DNA of 64,000 nt from Flavobacterium anhuiense (lineage in GTDB: Bacteria; Bacteroidota; Bacteroidia; Flavobacteriales; Flavobacteriaceae). The position numbers and the translations under genes were made by a program. The notes under the pieces were generated by a model. It had not been told where the DNA came from. It did no database searches and worked only from the letters and a program-made list of their open reading frames with translations. The stretch is taken from contig NZ_JUIV01000001.1 of assembly GCF_004151235.1 (NCBI RefSeq), positions 310,001-374,000 of the forward strand, given 5' to 3'. Of the stretch, positions 34,318 through 42,064 are shown one piece after another (within the stretch, counting starts at the first letter, position 1; each line of letters opens with the position of its first letter).

Positions 34318-36153
34318 ATGAAAAATCTATTTTCCAGAATACTGCTAATTTTTGTAATCACAACAAGTTTTGCTCAAAATATAGAAAAATCAGAACAGAT
34401 CAAATTTGTGCAGCTCACAGATTTACACGTTTCAGTAGGAAATGAAAATGATTTTTTGTTGCAAGATATTGTAAAAGAAATCAATAATTCAAATTTCGAA
34501 TTTGCGGTTGTAACTGGTGATTTGACCAATAGAGGTGCCGATGACGAATTAAAACAAGTGCATTCGATTCTCTCTAAATTGAAAATTCCGTATTACGTCA
34601 TTTCAGGAAATCATGAAACTAACTGGAGCGAAAGCGCTGGCTTGACTTATAAAAAAATATTTGGTGAAGACCGTTTTGTGTTTTCAAAAGGTGATTATGT
34701 TTTTATTGGCTTTCCGTGCGGACCTTATATGAAAATGGGAGATGGTTTTGTAAAACACGAAGATGTGCTTTGGCTTGATAAAACCCTAAAAGACAATCTT
34801 AAAAACAATAATAAAAAAGTATTGAATTTTGCTCATTATCCGTTAGATAACAGCGTGAGCAATTACAAAGAAGTGCTTTCTGTTTTAGAAAAATACCCAA
34901 CCGTCGCTACTTTTTGCGGTCACGGACACACCTTACGCAAATATGATTTCTCTGGTTTGAGCGGTATAATGGGAACATCAATAACTTCTCTGGACGGAAA
35001 AACAAAAAGTTATAATCAAGTAATTATCAGTAGAGACAGTATCAGTATCTATCAAAAAGAAATAGATAAACCTGGAGTTTTTAAATTTTCGGTTCCGTCA
35101 AAACCTTCCAAAATTGTAATTCCTAAAGATAGTTTGGCAATGCAATCTCCTTACATAAAAGATATTGCCTCAATTTACAGCCTTCCAGCATTTGACAAAA
35201 AGAGTGTTTATTTTACGAATTCTATCGGCGAAATAAAATCTATAAACCTTAAAAACAAATCTTTAAATTGGAAAACCGAGACAGGAAATTCAATTTATTT
35301 TTCGCCAATCATCGTAAAAAATAATTTAGTTATCGGTACAATAGAAGGAAACCTAGTAGGATTTGACACACAATCTGGCAAACAAAAATGGACAATCCCT
35401 GTTGGCGGCGTTTTGGTAGGCTCGCCAATTTCAGAAAACAATAAAATTTATACGGCGAGTTCTACAGCATTTATTTGTGCAGATGCTGTGACTGGAAAAG
35501 TAATATGGCAGAATAATTTGCCAGCGTCATATTCGCAAGGAACACCGTTAATTCAAGGCGATAAAATAATTTTTGGAGTTTGGGATTCGTATGTGTATTG
35601 TCTGGATAAAAACACAGGAAAATTGATCTGGAAATGGAATAATGGCAACGACAAACAAATCCTTTATTCTGCTGGAAATGTCAATATGGTTTCAACAAAA
35701 AACCGACTTTACTTTGTGACTCCGCAACGTTTTCTGACCATTTTGGATATTGAAACAGGAAAAACACTTTTAAGAACTCAGAAATGGAAAATCAGGGAAT
35801 CGATGGGAAAAAGTCAAGACGGGAAATGGTTTTATGGTAAAACAATGGACGGTTTACTTTTAAGATTGCCTCTTAGCGATGATCTTGAACTTACAGAAGA
35901 AAATCTGGTGAACCAAAGCAAAGTGCTAGATTTAAAACTTGGATACGAACACAATCCAGCAGCAATATTAGAAAACAGAAACAAAATATATGTAGGAAGC
36001 AGAAAAGGAGAAGTTTTGATTGTAGATGCTTCTAAATTTGAGATTATAAAGCAAATTAACCTAGGAAGTTCAAGCGTAAATGGTTTTACAATTGATGATA
36101 AAGGACAAGTCTGGGCATCACTTATAGAAGGCGGAATTTATTTATTAGAATAA
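34318..36153 (+). CDS. Secreted metallophosphoesterase with a PQQ-like beta-propeller
   Basis: This 611-residue protein has a signal peptide (to about 20). An N-terminal calcineurin-like phosphoesterase domain (about 25-270) carries the metal motifs DLHVS, GDLTNRGADDE, GNHET and GHGHT. Its C-terminal half (about 280-611) consists of PQQ/quinoprotein-like blades (SGKQKWTIPVGG, TGKVIWQNNLP, TGKLIWKWNN). It may hydrolyse phosphodiesters or phosphomonoesters released from cell-wall polymers such as wall teichoic acid or nucleotides. The link to amino-sugar salvage is only positional. Confidence 0.8.
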   Translation: MKNLFSRILLIFVITTSFAQNIEKSEQIKFVQLTDLHVSVGNENDFLLQDIVKEINNSNFEFAVVTGDLTNRGADDELKQVHSILSKLKIPYYVISGNHETNWSESAGLTYKKIFGEDRFVFSKGDYVFIGFPCGPYMKMGDGFVKHEDVLWLDKTLKDNLKNNNKKVLNFAHYPLDNSVSNYKEVLSVLEKYPTVATFCGHGHTLRKYDFSGLSGIMGTSITSLDGKTKSYNQVIISRDSISIYQKEIDKPGVFKFSVPSKPSKIVIPKDSLAMQSPYIKDIASIYSLPAFDKKSVYFTNSIGEIKSINLKNKSLNWKTETGNSIYFSPIIVKNNLVIGTIEGNLVGFDTQSGKQKWTIPVGGVLVGSPISENNKIYTASSTAFICADAVTGKVIWQNNLPASYSQGTPLIQGDKIIFGVWDSYVYCLDKNTGKLIWKWNNGNDKQILYSAGNVNMVSTKNRLYFVTPQRFLTILDIETGKTLLRTQKWKIRESMGKSQDGKWFYGKTMDGLLLRLPLSDDLELTEENLVNQSKVLDLKLGYEHNPAAILENRNKIYVGSRKGEVLIVDASKFEIIKQINLGSSSVNGFTIDDKGQVWASLIEGGIYLLE

Positions 36154-36168
36154 TATAGAGGCATTTAT

Positions 36169-36195
36169 CCTAACAGGTTTTCAAAACCTGTTAGG
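36169..36195 (+). terminator. Terminator-type hairpin of the CCTAACAGGTTTT family
   Basis: CCTAACAGGTTTT and AAAACCTGTTAGG enclose a one-base gap, and the sequence then runs TATTATATT. A weaker T-run follows than at 34204. Confidence 0.65.
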
Positions 36196-36255
36196 TATTA
36201 TATTAGAATGGAGCTCAAGTTCTAATTCTAACTTTGTATAAATATCAATTAGAAA

Positions 36256-36281
36256 CCTAACAGGTTTTTAAACCTGTTAGG
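36256..36281. repeat. Second hairpin of the CCTAACAGGTTTT family upstream of the GHL10 gene
   Basis: CCTAACAGGTTT...AAACCTGTTAGG lies only 26 bp before the GHL10 start codon and 60 bp after the preceding copy. No T-run follows, so it may not terminate and could instead protect or structure the mRNA 5' end. Confidence 0.6.
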
Positions 36282-36306
36282 ATGATCAACCAAAAAATAC
36301 AACCTT

Positions 36307-37788
36307 ATGAAAAGTCTAAAATTACTAATCTTAATATTGCTGATTCATTCCCAAATTTTCAGTCAGCAGTCTCCAAAAAGAGAAATGCGCGCTGCTTGGA
36401 TTTCTACTGTAGAAAATATCGACTGGCCTTCTAAATCTGGTTTATCAGACAAAGAAATGAAGAACGAAATGATTGCCATTTTGGATAATTTACGTTCTTA
36501 TAATTTGAATACTGTCATTTTTCAAATTCGTCCAACTGCCGATGCGTATTACAAATCGACAAAAGAACCAGCATCGCATTGGATAACAGGAACTCAAGGT
36601 GTTGCTCCAGGTTTTGATCCGTTGCAGATGATGATTGATGAAGCAGGAAAACGTGGTATGAACGTGCACGTTTGGTTAAATCCGTATCGCGTTCAGAAAG
36701 ATACAGCAAGAGATGTGCTTTCAAAAAATCACTTATATTTTAAGAGACCAGACCTTTTTCTGACGTACGGGAAAACCAGATATTTTAATCCAGGATTGCA
36801 GGAAACAAGAAATTTTGTTGCTTCTGTAGTGGGCGAAATCGTTAGAAATTATGATATTCAGGCCGTTCATATGGACGATTATTTTTATCCGTATAAAATT
36901 GAAGGTCAAGAATTTCCTGATGATAAAGCTTTCGCTAAAGAACCGCGCCAGTTTAAAGACAAAGACGATTGGAGAAGAGACAATGTCGATTTAATTATCA
37001 AACAAATAAGAGATACTATAATAGCCAATAAACCTGAAGTAGAATTCGGAATTTCGCCTTTTGGAGTATGGCGAAATATTGCCAAAGACTCGCAAGGTTC
37101 TAATACAAGAGCAGGTGCAACCAATTATGATGATTTATATGCGAATATTTTAAAATGGCAAAAAGAAAACTGGATTGATTATGTAACGCCTCAATTGTAC
37201 TGGCACATTGGTTTTGACCGAGCCAATTTTGAAGTTTTGGCAAAATGGTGGGCAGAACATAAATATGGAGCAAATGTTTACGTTGGTCACGGCGATTACA
37301 AAATTTCTAATGCAGCTAAAGAACCAGAATGGAGAAGTCCCAATCAAATCGTGAAACAGATTGAAATGATTCGTAAAATGCCTCAAATAGATGGTTCTAT
37401 GCATTTTACTGCTTCTACTTTTCTGAAAAAAGGAGATACACTTAGAAATCCTCTTCTTCAAAAAGAATACAAATACATTGCTTTAACTCCAGAAGCAAAC
37501 AGAATTACGAGATTAAAACCAGAACCGCCAACAAATGCTGTGATTGCCAAAAAAGGCGATAAAGCGGTTTTAACATGGAAAGCGGCATTAAATGACAAGA
37601 AATATGTGATTTACAGATTTCCAAAAGGAAAAATAACCGATTTTTCAAATCCTCTGAATATTTATTATGTGACAACGGCTCTAAAACTAGAAGTGCCAAA
37701 TGCCGGTTTGGAAAACTTCATTTATGCGCTTACCGCTTTGAGTCAAACCCAAACAGAAAGCAGTCCGATTGAATTTTCAATAAAATAA
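36307..37788 (+). CDS. GHL10/DUF187-type secreted glycoside hydrolase (YngK-like)
   Basis: This 493-residue protein has a signal peptide (to about 20). The core opens with REMRAAWISTVENIDWPS, then NTVIFQIRPTADAYY, HVWLNPYRV, the acidic MDDYFYPYK, ISPFGVWRN and DYVTPQLYWHIG, all typical of glycosyl-hydrolase-like family 10 (YngK, DUF187). Acidic residues in the DDYFYPY and PQLYW strands are candidate catalytic groups. A fibronectin-like tail follows (from about 410). The gene ends 12 bp before the GH20 gene, so they form one transcript. Related proteins occur in peptidoglycan-degradation loci, but the bond cut here is not established. Confidence 0.8.
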   Translation: MKSLKLLILILLIHSQIFSQQSPKREMRAAWISTVENIDWPSKSGLSDKEMKNEMIAILDNLRSYNLNTVIFQIRPTADAYYKSTKEPASHWITGTQGVAPGFDPLQMMIDEAGKRGMNVHVWLNPYRVQKDTARDVLSKNHLYFKRPDLFLTYGKTRYFNPGLQETRNFVASVVGEIVRNYDIQAVHMDDYFYPYKIEGQEFPDDKAFAKEPRQFKDKDDWRRDNVDLIIKQIRDTIIANKPEVEFGISPFGVWRNIAKDSQGSNTRAGATNYDDLYANILKWQKENWIDYVTPQLYWHIGFDRANFEVLAKWWAEHKYGANVYVGHGDYKISNAAKEPEWRSPNQIVKQIEMIRKMPQIDGSMHFTASTFLKKGDTLRNPLLQKEYKYIALTPEANRITRLKPEPPTNAVIAKKGDKAVLTWKAALNDKKYVIYRFPKGKITDFSNPLNIYYVTTALKLEVPNAGLENFIYALTALSQTQTESSPIEFSIK

Positions 37789-37800
37789 AATATAAAAAAG

Positions 37801-40302
37801 ATGAAAAAAAGTATTCTTCTATTAGCCATATTTCTAAGTTCGCTTAGTATTGTACAAGCCCAAAAATTAGACATAATTCCAAAACCTGTATCAGTTCAGC
37901 AAAGTGCAGGGCAATTTGTTTTTCCTTCGCCATTAAAAGTTATTGTAGACAAAAAGCTAAAAAATAGCACCAGTTACATCACGGCAAGCATTTCAAAAAA
38001 TACAGGAATTAACCCAATTGTTTCGATTGGAAAAAAACACGGAAAAAATAACATTTCATTTCTAGTCGATAAGAAATTAGATCTTCCGAACGAAGGTTAT
38101 CAATTGGAAATAAACCAAAGCGGAATTTTCGTAAAAGGAAAAACAGAGAAAGGAGTTTTAAACGGCTTCCAAACTTTGCTTCAAATCTGTTCTGCAAAAG
38201 AAGTTAAAAAAGGAACTCTTCCGTTTGTGAAAATAGAAGATTATCCTCGTTTTGACTGGCGCGGAATGATGCTCGATTGTTCAAGACAATTTTTCGACAA
38301 ACAAACTGTAAAAAATTATATCGATTGGTTGGCTGCTCATAAAATGAATGTTTTTCATTGGCATTTAACGGATGATAACGGCTGGAGAATCGAAATTAAA
38401 TCGTTGCCAGATTTAACTTTAAAAGGCGCTTGGAGAGGTCCTGGCGAAGTTTTGCTTCCATCTTATGGTTCAGGAGATAAACGTTACGGAGGTTTTTATA
38501 CACAAGAAGACATTAAAGAAGTGGTAGCTTATGCTGCGGATCGCGGTATTTCGGTTATGCCAGAAATTGAAATTCCGGGACATTCGCGTGCTGTAACGGC
38601 TTCGTATCCGGAAGTGGGGTGTGTGATAACGCAGGAACTTAAAAGTGTTCAAGGCGAAGTGAAAAATGTTTGGTGTGTAGGACGTGAGGAAAATTATGAT
38701 CTTCTGGATTCGATTATTAGAGAAGTTTCGGGCCTTTTTCCTTTTGAATACATTCATGTGGCAGGAGACGAAGTCAATCGTGCCAATTGGGAACATTGCC
38801 CAAAATGTCAAGCTTTGATGGCAAAAGAAGGATTTACAGATAGTTTTCAGCTTCAGAATTATTTCTTTAAAAGGGTTCAAAAAATTGTAGATAAATACCA
38901 TAAAAAAACAGATGGTTGGAACGAAATTCTGAAAGGCGGAGAAATTAATCCAAATACACTTATTTCTGCTTGGCAAGGAATCAGTTACGGAATTGAGTCG
39001 GCTAAAAAAGGATATAAAACCATCATGATGCCGGGACAATTTACGTATTATGATATGGCACAATCTGAAACAGAACGTGGTCATCGTTGGGCGGCAATTA
39101 CGGATACAAAAAGAGCGTATTCGTTTGAACCAATTCCTGATGCAGACTTAACGCCAGAAGAACAAAAAAATATAATTGGAGTTCAAGGCGCTTTGTGGAG
39201 CGAATATTTGGATCGTCCTGCAAGAATTATGGAATACCAAAGTTATCCGAGAATCAGCGCTTTGTCTGAAATTGGCTGGTCTAAAAAAGAAGATAAAAAC
39301 TGGGATGATTTTTATGGAAGATTAACCAACAGCCATTTGAAAAGATTGGCCGATATGGGAATCGCTTTCAGAGATTTTCCTCCAACAGCCATTTATAAAA
39401 ACGGAACAATCACTGTAACTCCACCTTATGAAGGTGCTGTTGTACGTTTTGACAAAGATGGAAATGAGCCAACAAGACAATCGCCTTTCTATACTGGACC
39501 AATTCAGACAAAAGATTACGAAAATTATATGTTCAGAGTTTTTTATAATGAATATTCAGCAAGTCCAGCAGTAAAAGCTGAAAAACTGCCAGTTGCCAAT
39601 TGGGATACATCTAAAGCTGAAGTTCTTACTATTTCTGAAAACATCTCGGAACATGTAGATAAAAAAGGAATCTGGTATTTGACTTTCAATCCAACAGATG
39701 ATGGAGCAAATGGAACAATCAAAAATGTTTCACTGTTTGAAAATGATAAATTAGTGCAGGCTTACGCAGATGAAAAAGCATTAAAATCAAAACCTCGTTT
39801 GAGATTTTTGATTGATAATTACAGTGAAAAAAATACGTACAGATTAGATTTTACAGTTGAAAATAAAGAAGATAAAAAGTCTGCAGCAAACGTAAAATTC
39901 ACTTGTTCGCCTTATCAGGAACCAGAAGTGAAAGTAACTTCGTCGATGGCAGAAAATCCGAAGTTTCCAATTGCGAATCTGCAAGATTACAATGAAGAAT
40001 CCTATTTGCGTACCGATGTTGCCTGCAAAGACGGGGATTGGATTCTGTATACTTTTACGAATCCTGTAACTTCTTCTAAAATTGATGTTTTAACTGGAAT
40101 TCCGCATCATCCGAGATTTATAATAAATAACGGTTTTGTAGAGTTTTCATATAATGGAACTGATTTTATAAAAGGCGATAATTTTGATTATGGAAACGCA
40201 TCAATTTATCCGAAACAGCCTGTAAAAGCTGTTAGAATACAAATTACAGGAACCAATAATGAGCCTTTAATGGCAGGGCAAGACTTAAAAATTAATCCAT
40301 AG
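37801..40302 (+). CDS. GH20 beta-N-acetylhexosaminidase
   Basis: This 833-residue protein has a signal peptide (to about 20), a GH20b N-terminal domain (25-145) and the GH20 catalytic barrel (about 148-500). Visible elements are FDWRGMMLDCSRQF, VFHWHLTDDNGWRIEIK, VMPEIEIPGHSRA and the catalytic Asp-Glu pair D323-E324 in HVAGDEVNRANW. The C-terminal 300 residues include a chitobiase-like immunoglobulin domain and a discoidin/CBM32-like module. The enzyme removes terminal GlcNAc or GalNAc from glycans in the periplasm or at the surface. It sits between GHL10 (12 bp) and a beta-lactamase-family gene (4 bp), so it is in the middle of one transcript. Confidence 0.92.
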   Translation: MKKSILLLAIFLSSLSIVQAQKLDIIPKPVSVQQSAGQFVFPSPLKVIVDKKLKNSTSYITASISKNTGINPIVSIGKKHGKNNISFLVDKKLDLPNEGYQLEINQSGIFVKGKTEKGVLNGFQTLLQICSAKEVKKGTLPFVKIEDYPRFDWRGMMLDCSRQFFDKQTVKNYIDWLAAHKMNVFHWHLTDDNGWRIEIKSLPDLTLKGAWRGPGEVLLPSYGSGDKRYGGFYTQEDIKEVVAYAADRGISVMPEIEIPGHSRAVTASYPEVGCVITQELKSVQGEVKNVWCVGREENYDLLDSIIREVSGLFPFEYIHVAGDEVNRANWEHCPKCQALMAKEGFTDSFQLQNYFFKRVQKIVDKYHKKTDGWNEILKGGEINPNTLISAWQGISYGIESAKKGYKTIMMPGQFTYYDMAQSETERGHRWAAITDTKRAYSFEPIPDADLTPEEQKNIIGVQGALWSEYLDRPARIMEYQSYPRISALSEIGWSKKEDKNWDDFYGRLTNSHLKRLADMGIAFRDFPPTAIYKNGTITVTPPYEGAVVRFDKDGNEPTRQSPFYTGPIQTKDYENYMFRVFYNEYSASPAVKAEKLPVANWDTSKAEVLTISENISEHVDKKGIWYLTFNPTDDGANGTIKNVSLFENDKLVQAYADEKALKSKPRLRFLIDNYSEKNTYRLDFTVENKEDKKSAANVKFTCSPYQEPEVKVTSSMAENPKFPIANLQDYNEESYLRTDVACKDGDWILYTFTNPVTSSKIDVLTGIPHHPRFIINNGFVEFSYNGTDFIKGDNFDYGNASIYPKQPVKAVRIQITGTNNEPLMAGQDLKINP

Positions 40303-40306
40303 TACT

Positions 40307-41611
40307 ATGAAAAATATTGGTGTAAAAATTATAATGGTTTCATTGATTTTTTTGGGAGCGAAAGGTTATTCTCAGAAAAAAGCAAAACAATCTTTTGATC
40401 TAAAAAGAACTGAAGTTTACATCGATTCGATGATGACAAATGCACTTGAAAAAGGCTTTTTTCCTGGTGCCCAGATTATTGTTGGAACAGGAGCTTCTAA
40501 CTTGATAACTAAAAATTATGGTTATCATGATTATACCAAAAAGCAATTAGTAAAATCAGATGACGTTTTCGATTTGGCTTCAATGTCTAAAGTTTTAGGC
40601 GCGACACTTGTAATAATGCGCTTGGTTGGCAATGGAGAATTGAAACTTACTGATCAAGTCGGCGAAATTGTTCCGATGTATAAAAACACAGCTATTTCAG
40701 ATTTAACGCTTTTTGAATTGCTAACGCATACTTCTGGATTAACGCCAAGTATTACTTTTTATCAGGTATTGCTTTCTACGTCAGATAATTCGCCTTTTTT
40801 GAGTAATCAAAAATCGGAGCAATATGTTGAGCCTTTTGATAATATGTTTGTCAACAAAAACATTGTTTACGATTCGAAATATCTTTCTTTTGAACCAAAG
40901 GAAAATTGGGTTCAGATTTATAAAAACATGTGGCTGAATCCTGAATTTTATCCATCGGTTTATGAAAGGATTGCGAAGGCAAATACAAATCCAAGAGGAA
41001 AATATCTGTACAGCGATTTAAACTTGCTTTTGGTGAAGCAAATGATTGAAACCAAAACAGGAAAAAAACTCGATCAGTTTACCAATGAAATTTATACTGA
41101 ATTAGGCATTTCAAAAATTGGATATAATCCGTTAAAATGGACTTCGATAGATAATGTAATGCCAACGGAAGTGGATAATTTTTTCAGAAAAGATACTGTA
41201 AAAGGTTATGTGCATGATGAAGCAGCAGCGATTTTCGGTGGCGTTTCTGGAAATGCAGGTCTGTTTGCCAATGCTGAATCGATAGCTATAATCTGTAAAA
41301 TGCTTATGAATAATGGTAATTATAAAGGAAAACAGATTCTAAAAGCGAATGTCGTAAAAGAGTTTACTGATTCTCCGCTTGCAAAAGAAGGCATTTACAG
41401 AGGTTTAGGTTTTGATAAAAGAAAACCAGACGAGTTTTTTACAAAAGACGATTTTGGACATACAGGTTTTACAGGAACTTTTTTCTTTATGAATAGAAAT
41501 ACAAATCGATTTTTAATTATTCTGACCAATCGTGTAAATCCAACGAGAACGAACAGATTAATGTACAAGGATGATTTTAGTGCTAAAGTCTGGAGGCAAA
41601 TTAATAAATAA
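40307..41611 (+). CDS. Beta-lactamase-family serine hydrolase (paralogue of the NagZ-fusion C-terminal domain)
   Basis: This 434-residue protein has a signal peptide (to about 22) and an AmpC-like fold: SxxK in DLASMSKVLG, Y-SD in GKYLYSDLNLL, and the C-terminal FGHTGFTG in place of KTG. Segments VKGYVHDEAAAIFGGVSGNA and YRGLGFDKR match the C-terminal part of the NagZ fusion (VQGYVHDMAAAMEGGVAGHA, LRGLGFDKR), so the two are paralogues. In Bacillus the homologue YbbE accompanies namZ and nagZ. Possible reactions are D-Ala or ester cleavage on muropeptides. The gene begins 4 bp after the GH20 gene. Confidence 0.85.
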   Translation: MKNIGVKIIMVSLIFLGAKGYSQKKAKQSFDLKRTEVYIDSMMTNALEKGFFPGAQIIVGTGASNLITKNYGYHDYTKKQLVKSDDVFDLASMSKVLGATLVIMRLVGNGELKLTDQVGEIVPMYKNTAISDLTLFELLTHTSGLTPSITFYQVLLSTSDNSPFLSNQKSEQYVEPFDNMFVNKNIVYDSKYLSFEPKENWVQIYKNMWLNPEFYPSVYERIAKANTNPRGKYLYSDLNLLLVKQMIETKTGKKLDQFTNEIYTELGISKIGYNPLKWTSIDNVMPTEVDNFFRKDTVKGYVHDEAAAIFGGVSGNAGLFANAESIAIICKMLMNNGNYKGKQILKANVVKEFTDSPLAKEGIYRGLGFDKRKPDEFFTKDDFGHTGFTGTFFFMNRNTNRFLIILTNRVNPTRTNRLMYKDDFSAKVWRQINK

Positions 41612-41613
41612 AG

Positions 41614-41804
41614 TTTGCCACGAATTACACGAATTTCCACGAATTAATTTTCTCAATCTGTAAGGAAAGTTTAGCCACAGATTAAAAGGATTAAAAAGAT
41701 TTTTTTTTACATAAAATATGTAAAAAAAAAAAGAATTAGTGAAAATTCGTGCAATTAGTGGCAAAATAAAAAAGAAATCTGTGATAATCCTTTTAATCTG
41801 TAGC
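41614..41804. repeat. Two interleaved inverted repeats after the beta-lactamase-family gene
   Basis: TTTGCCACGAATTACACGAA (from 41614, about 33 bp) is inverted at 41733-41765, and a second arm (CCACAGATTAAAAGGATTA, about 41675-41693) is inverted at about 41776-41804. The arms alternate (left 1, left 2, right 1, right 2), so both cannot fold as simple nested stems. The gap 41612-42064 holds these repeats, a namZ remnant and the TonB-receptor promoter. Confidence 0.6.
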
Positions 41805-41821
41805 AAAAAGTAAGCGTGGTC

Positions 41822-41934
41822 AAAAAAACTAATAATCAGATTGAGGCTGGAATTTCAGAAGAAGAAATCAGAAATAATGGGAAAGAAAGTGTTGCATTAA
41901 AAAAATGCATGCTAAATATCTGATTTATAAGTAA
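41822..41934 (+). pseudogene. Frameshifted C-terminal remnant of a second namZ (DUF1343) gene
   Basis: The frame starting at 41822 reads KKTNNQIEAGISEEEIR, matching KKLQQQIESGVSESEIR near the end of the intact NamZ at 22.5 kb. The frame then fails in an A7 run (41899-41905). One base over, KKMHAKYLIYK followed by a TAA stop at 41932-41934 matches the intact KKMRTKYLIYK end. The rest of the gene is gone; the preceding bases belong to the inverted repeats. A copy of namZ was therefore once present directly after the GH20/beta-lactamase genes. Confidence 0.85.
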
Positions 41935-42002
41935 TATCTCTCAGTTTTGCTTGATTTTTGATCAAATCGAGCATAAATTCATCCGGACTAGGTGTAATTA
42001 TA

Positions 42003-42043
42003 AAACTGGTATGCTTTGTTGGTACGGTAAGAGATTACTTTTG
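42003..42043 (+). promoter_or_regulatory. TonB-receptor promoter with candidate MocR operator
   Basis: A -7 element TACTTTTG (42036-42043) follows TTTG at 42015-42018 with 17-bp spacing. Overlapping it is TTTGTTGGTACGGTAAGA (42015-42032), nearly identical to the sequence before the MocR gene at 14.47 kb. A further upstream CTGGTATG (42006-42013) gives two TGGTAY half-sites in direct orientation, about 14 bp apart. Confidence 0.5.
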
Positions 42044-42064
42044 CCAAAAAAATAGTAAACCAAA

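Noticed and set aside
38470-39084. 204-aa minus-strand open frame inside the GH20 gene
   Set aside because: It lies wholly antisense to a well-supported enzyme gene, has Phe/Arg/Ile-rich shadow composition, and has no promoter element or family motif.
41733-41820. Extension of the namZ remnant further upstream
   Set aside because: Translation of the preceding bases in all three frames gives no match to NamZ; that sequence belongs to the inverted-repeat arms.
42003-42064. Cobalamin riboswitch before the BtuB-like receptor
   Set aside because: No B12-box-like sequence or the expected long structured leader is present between the namZ remnant and the start codon.
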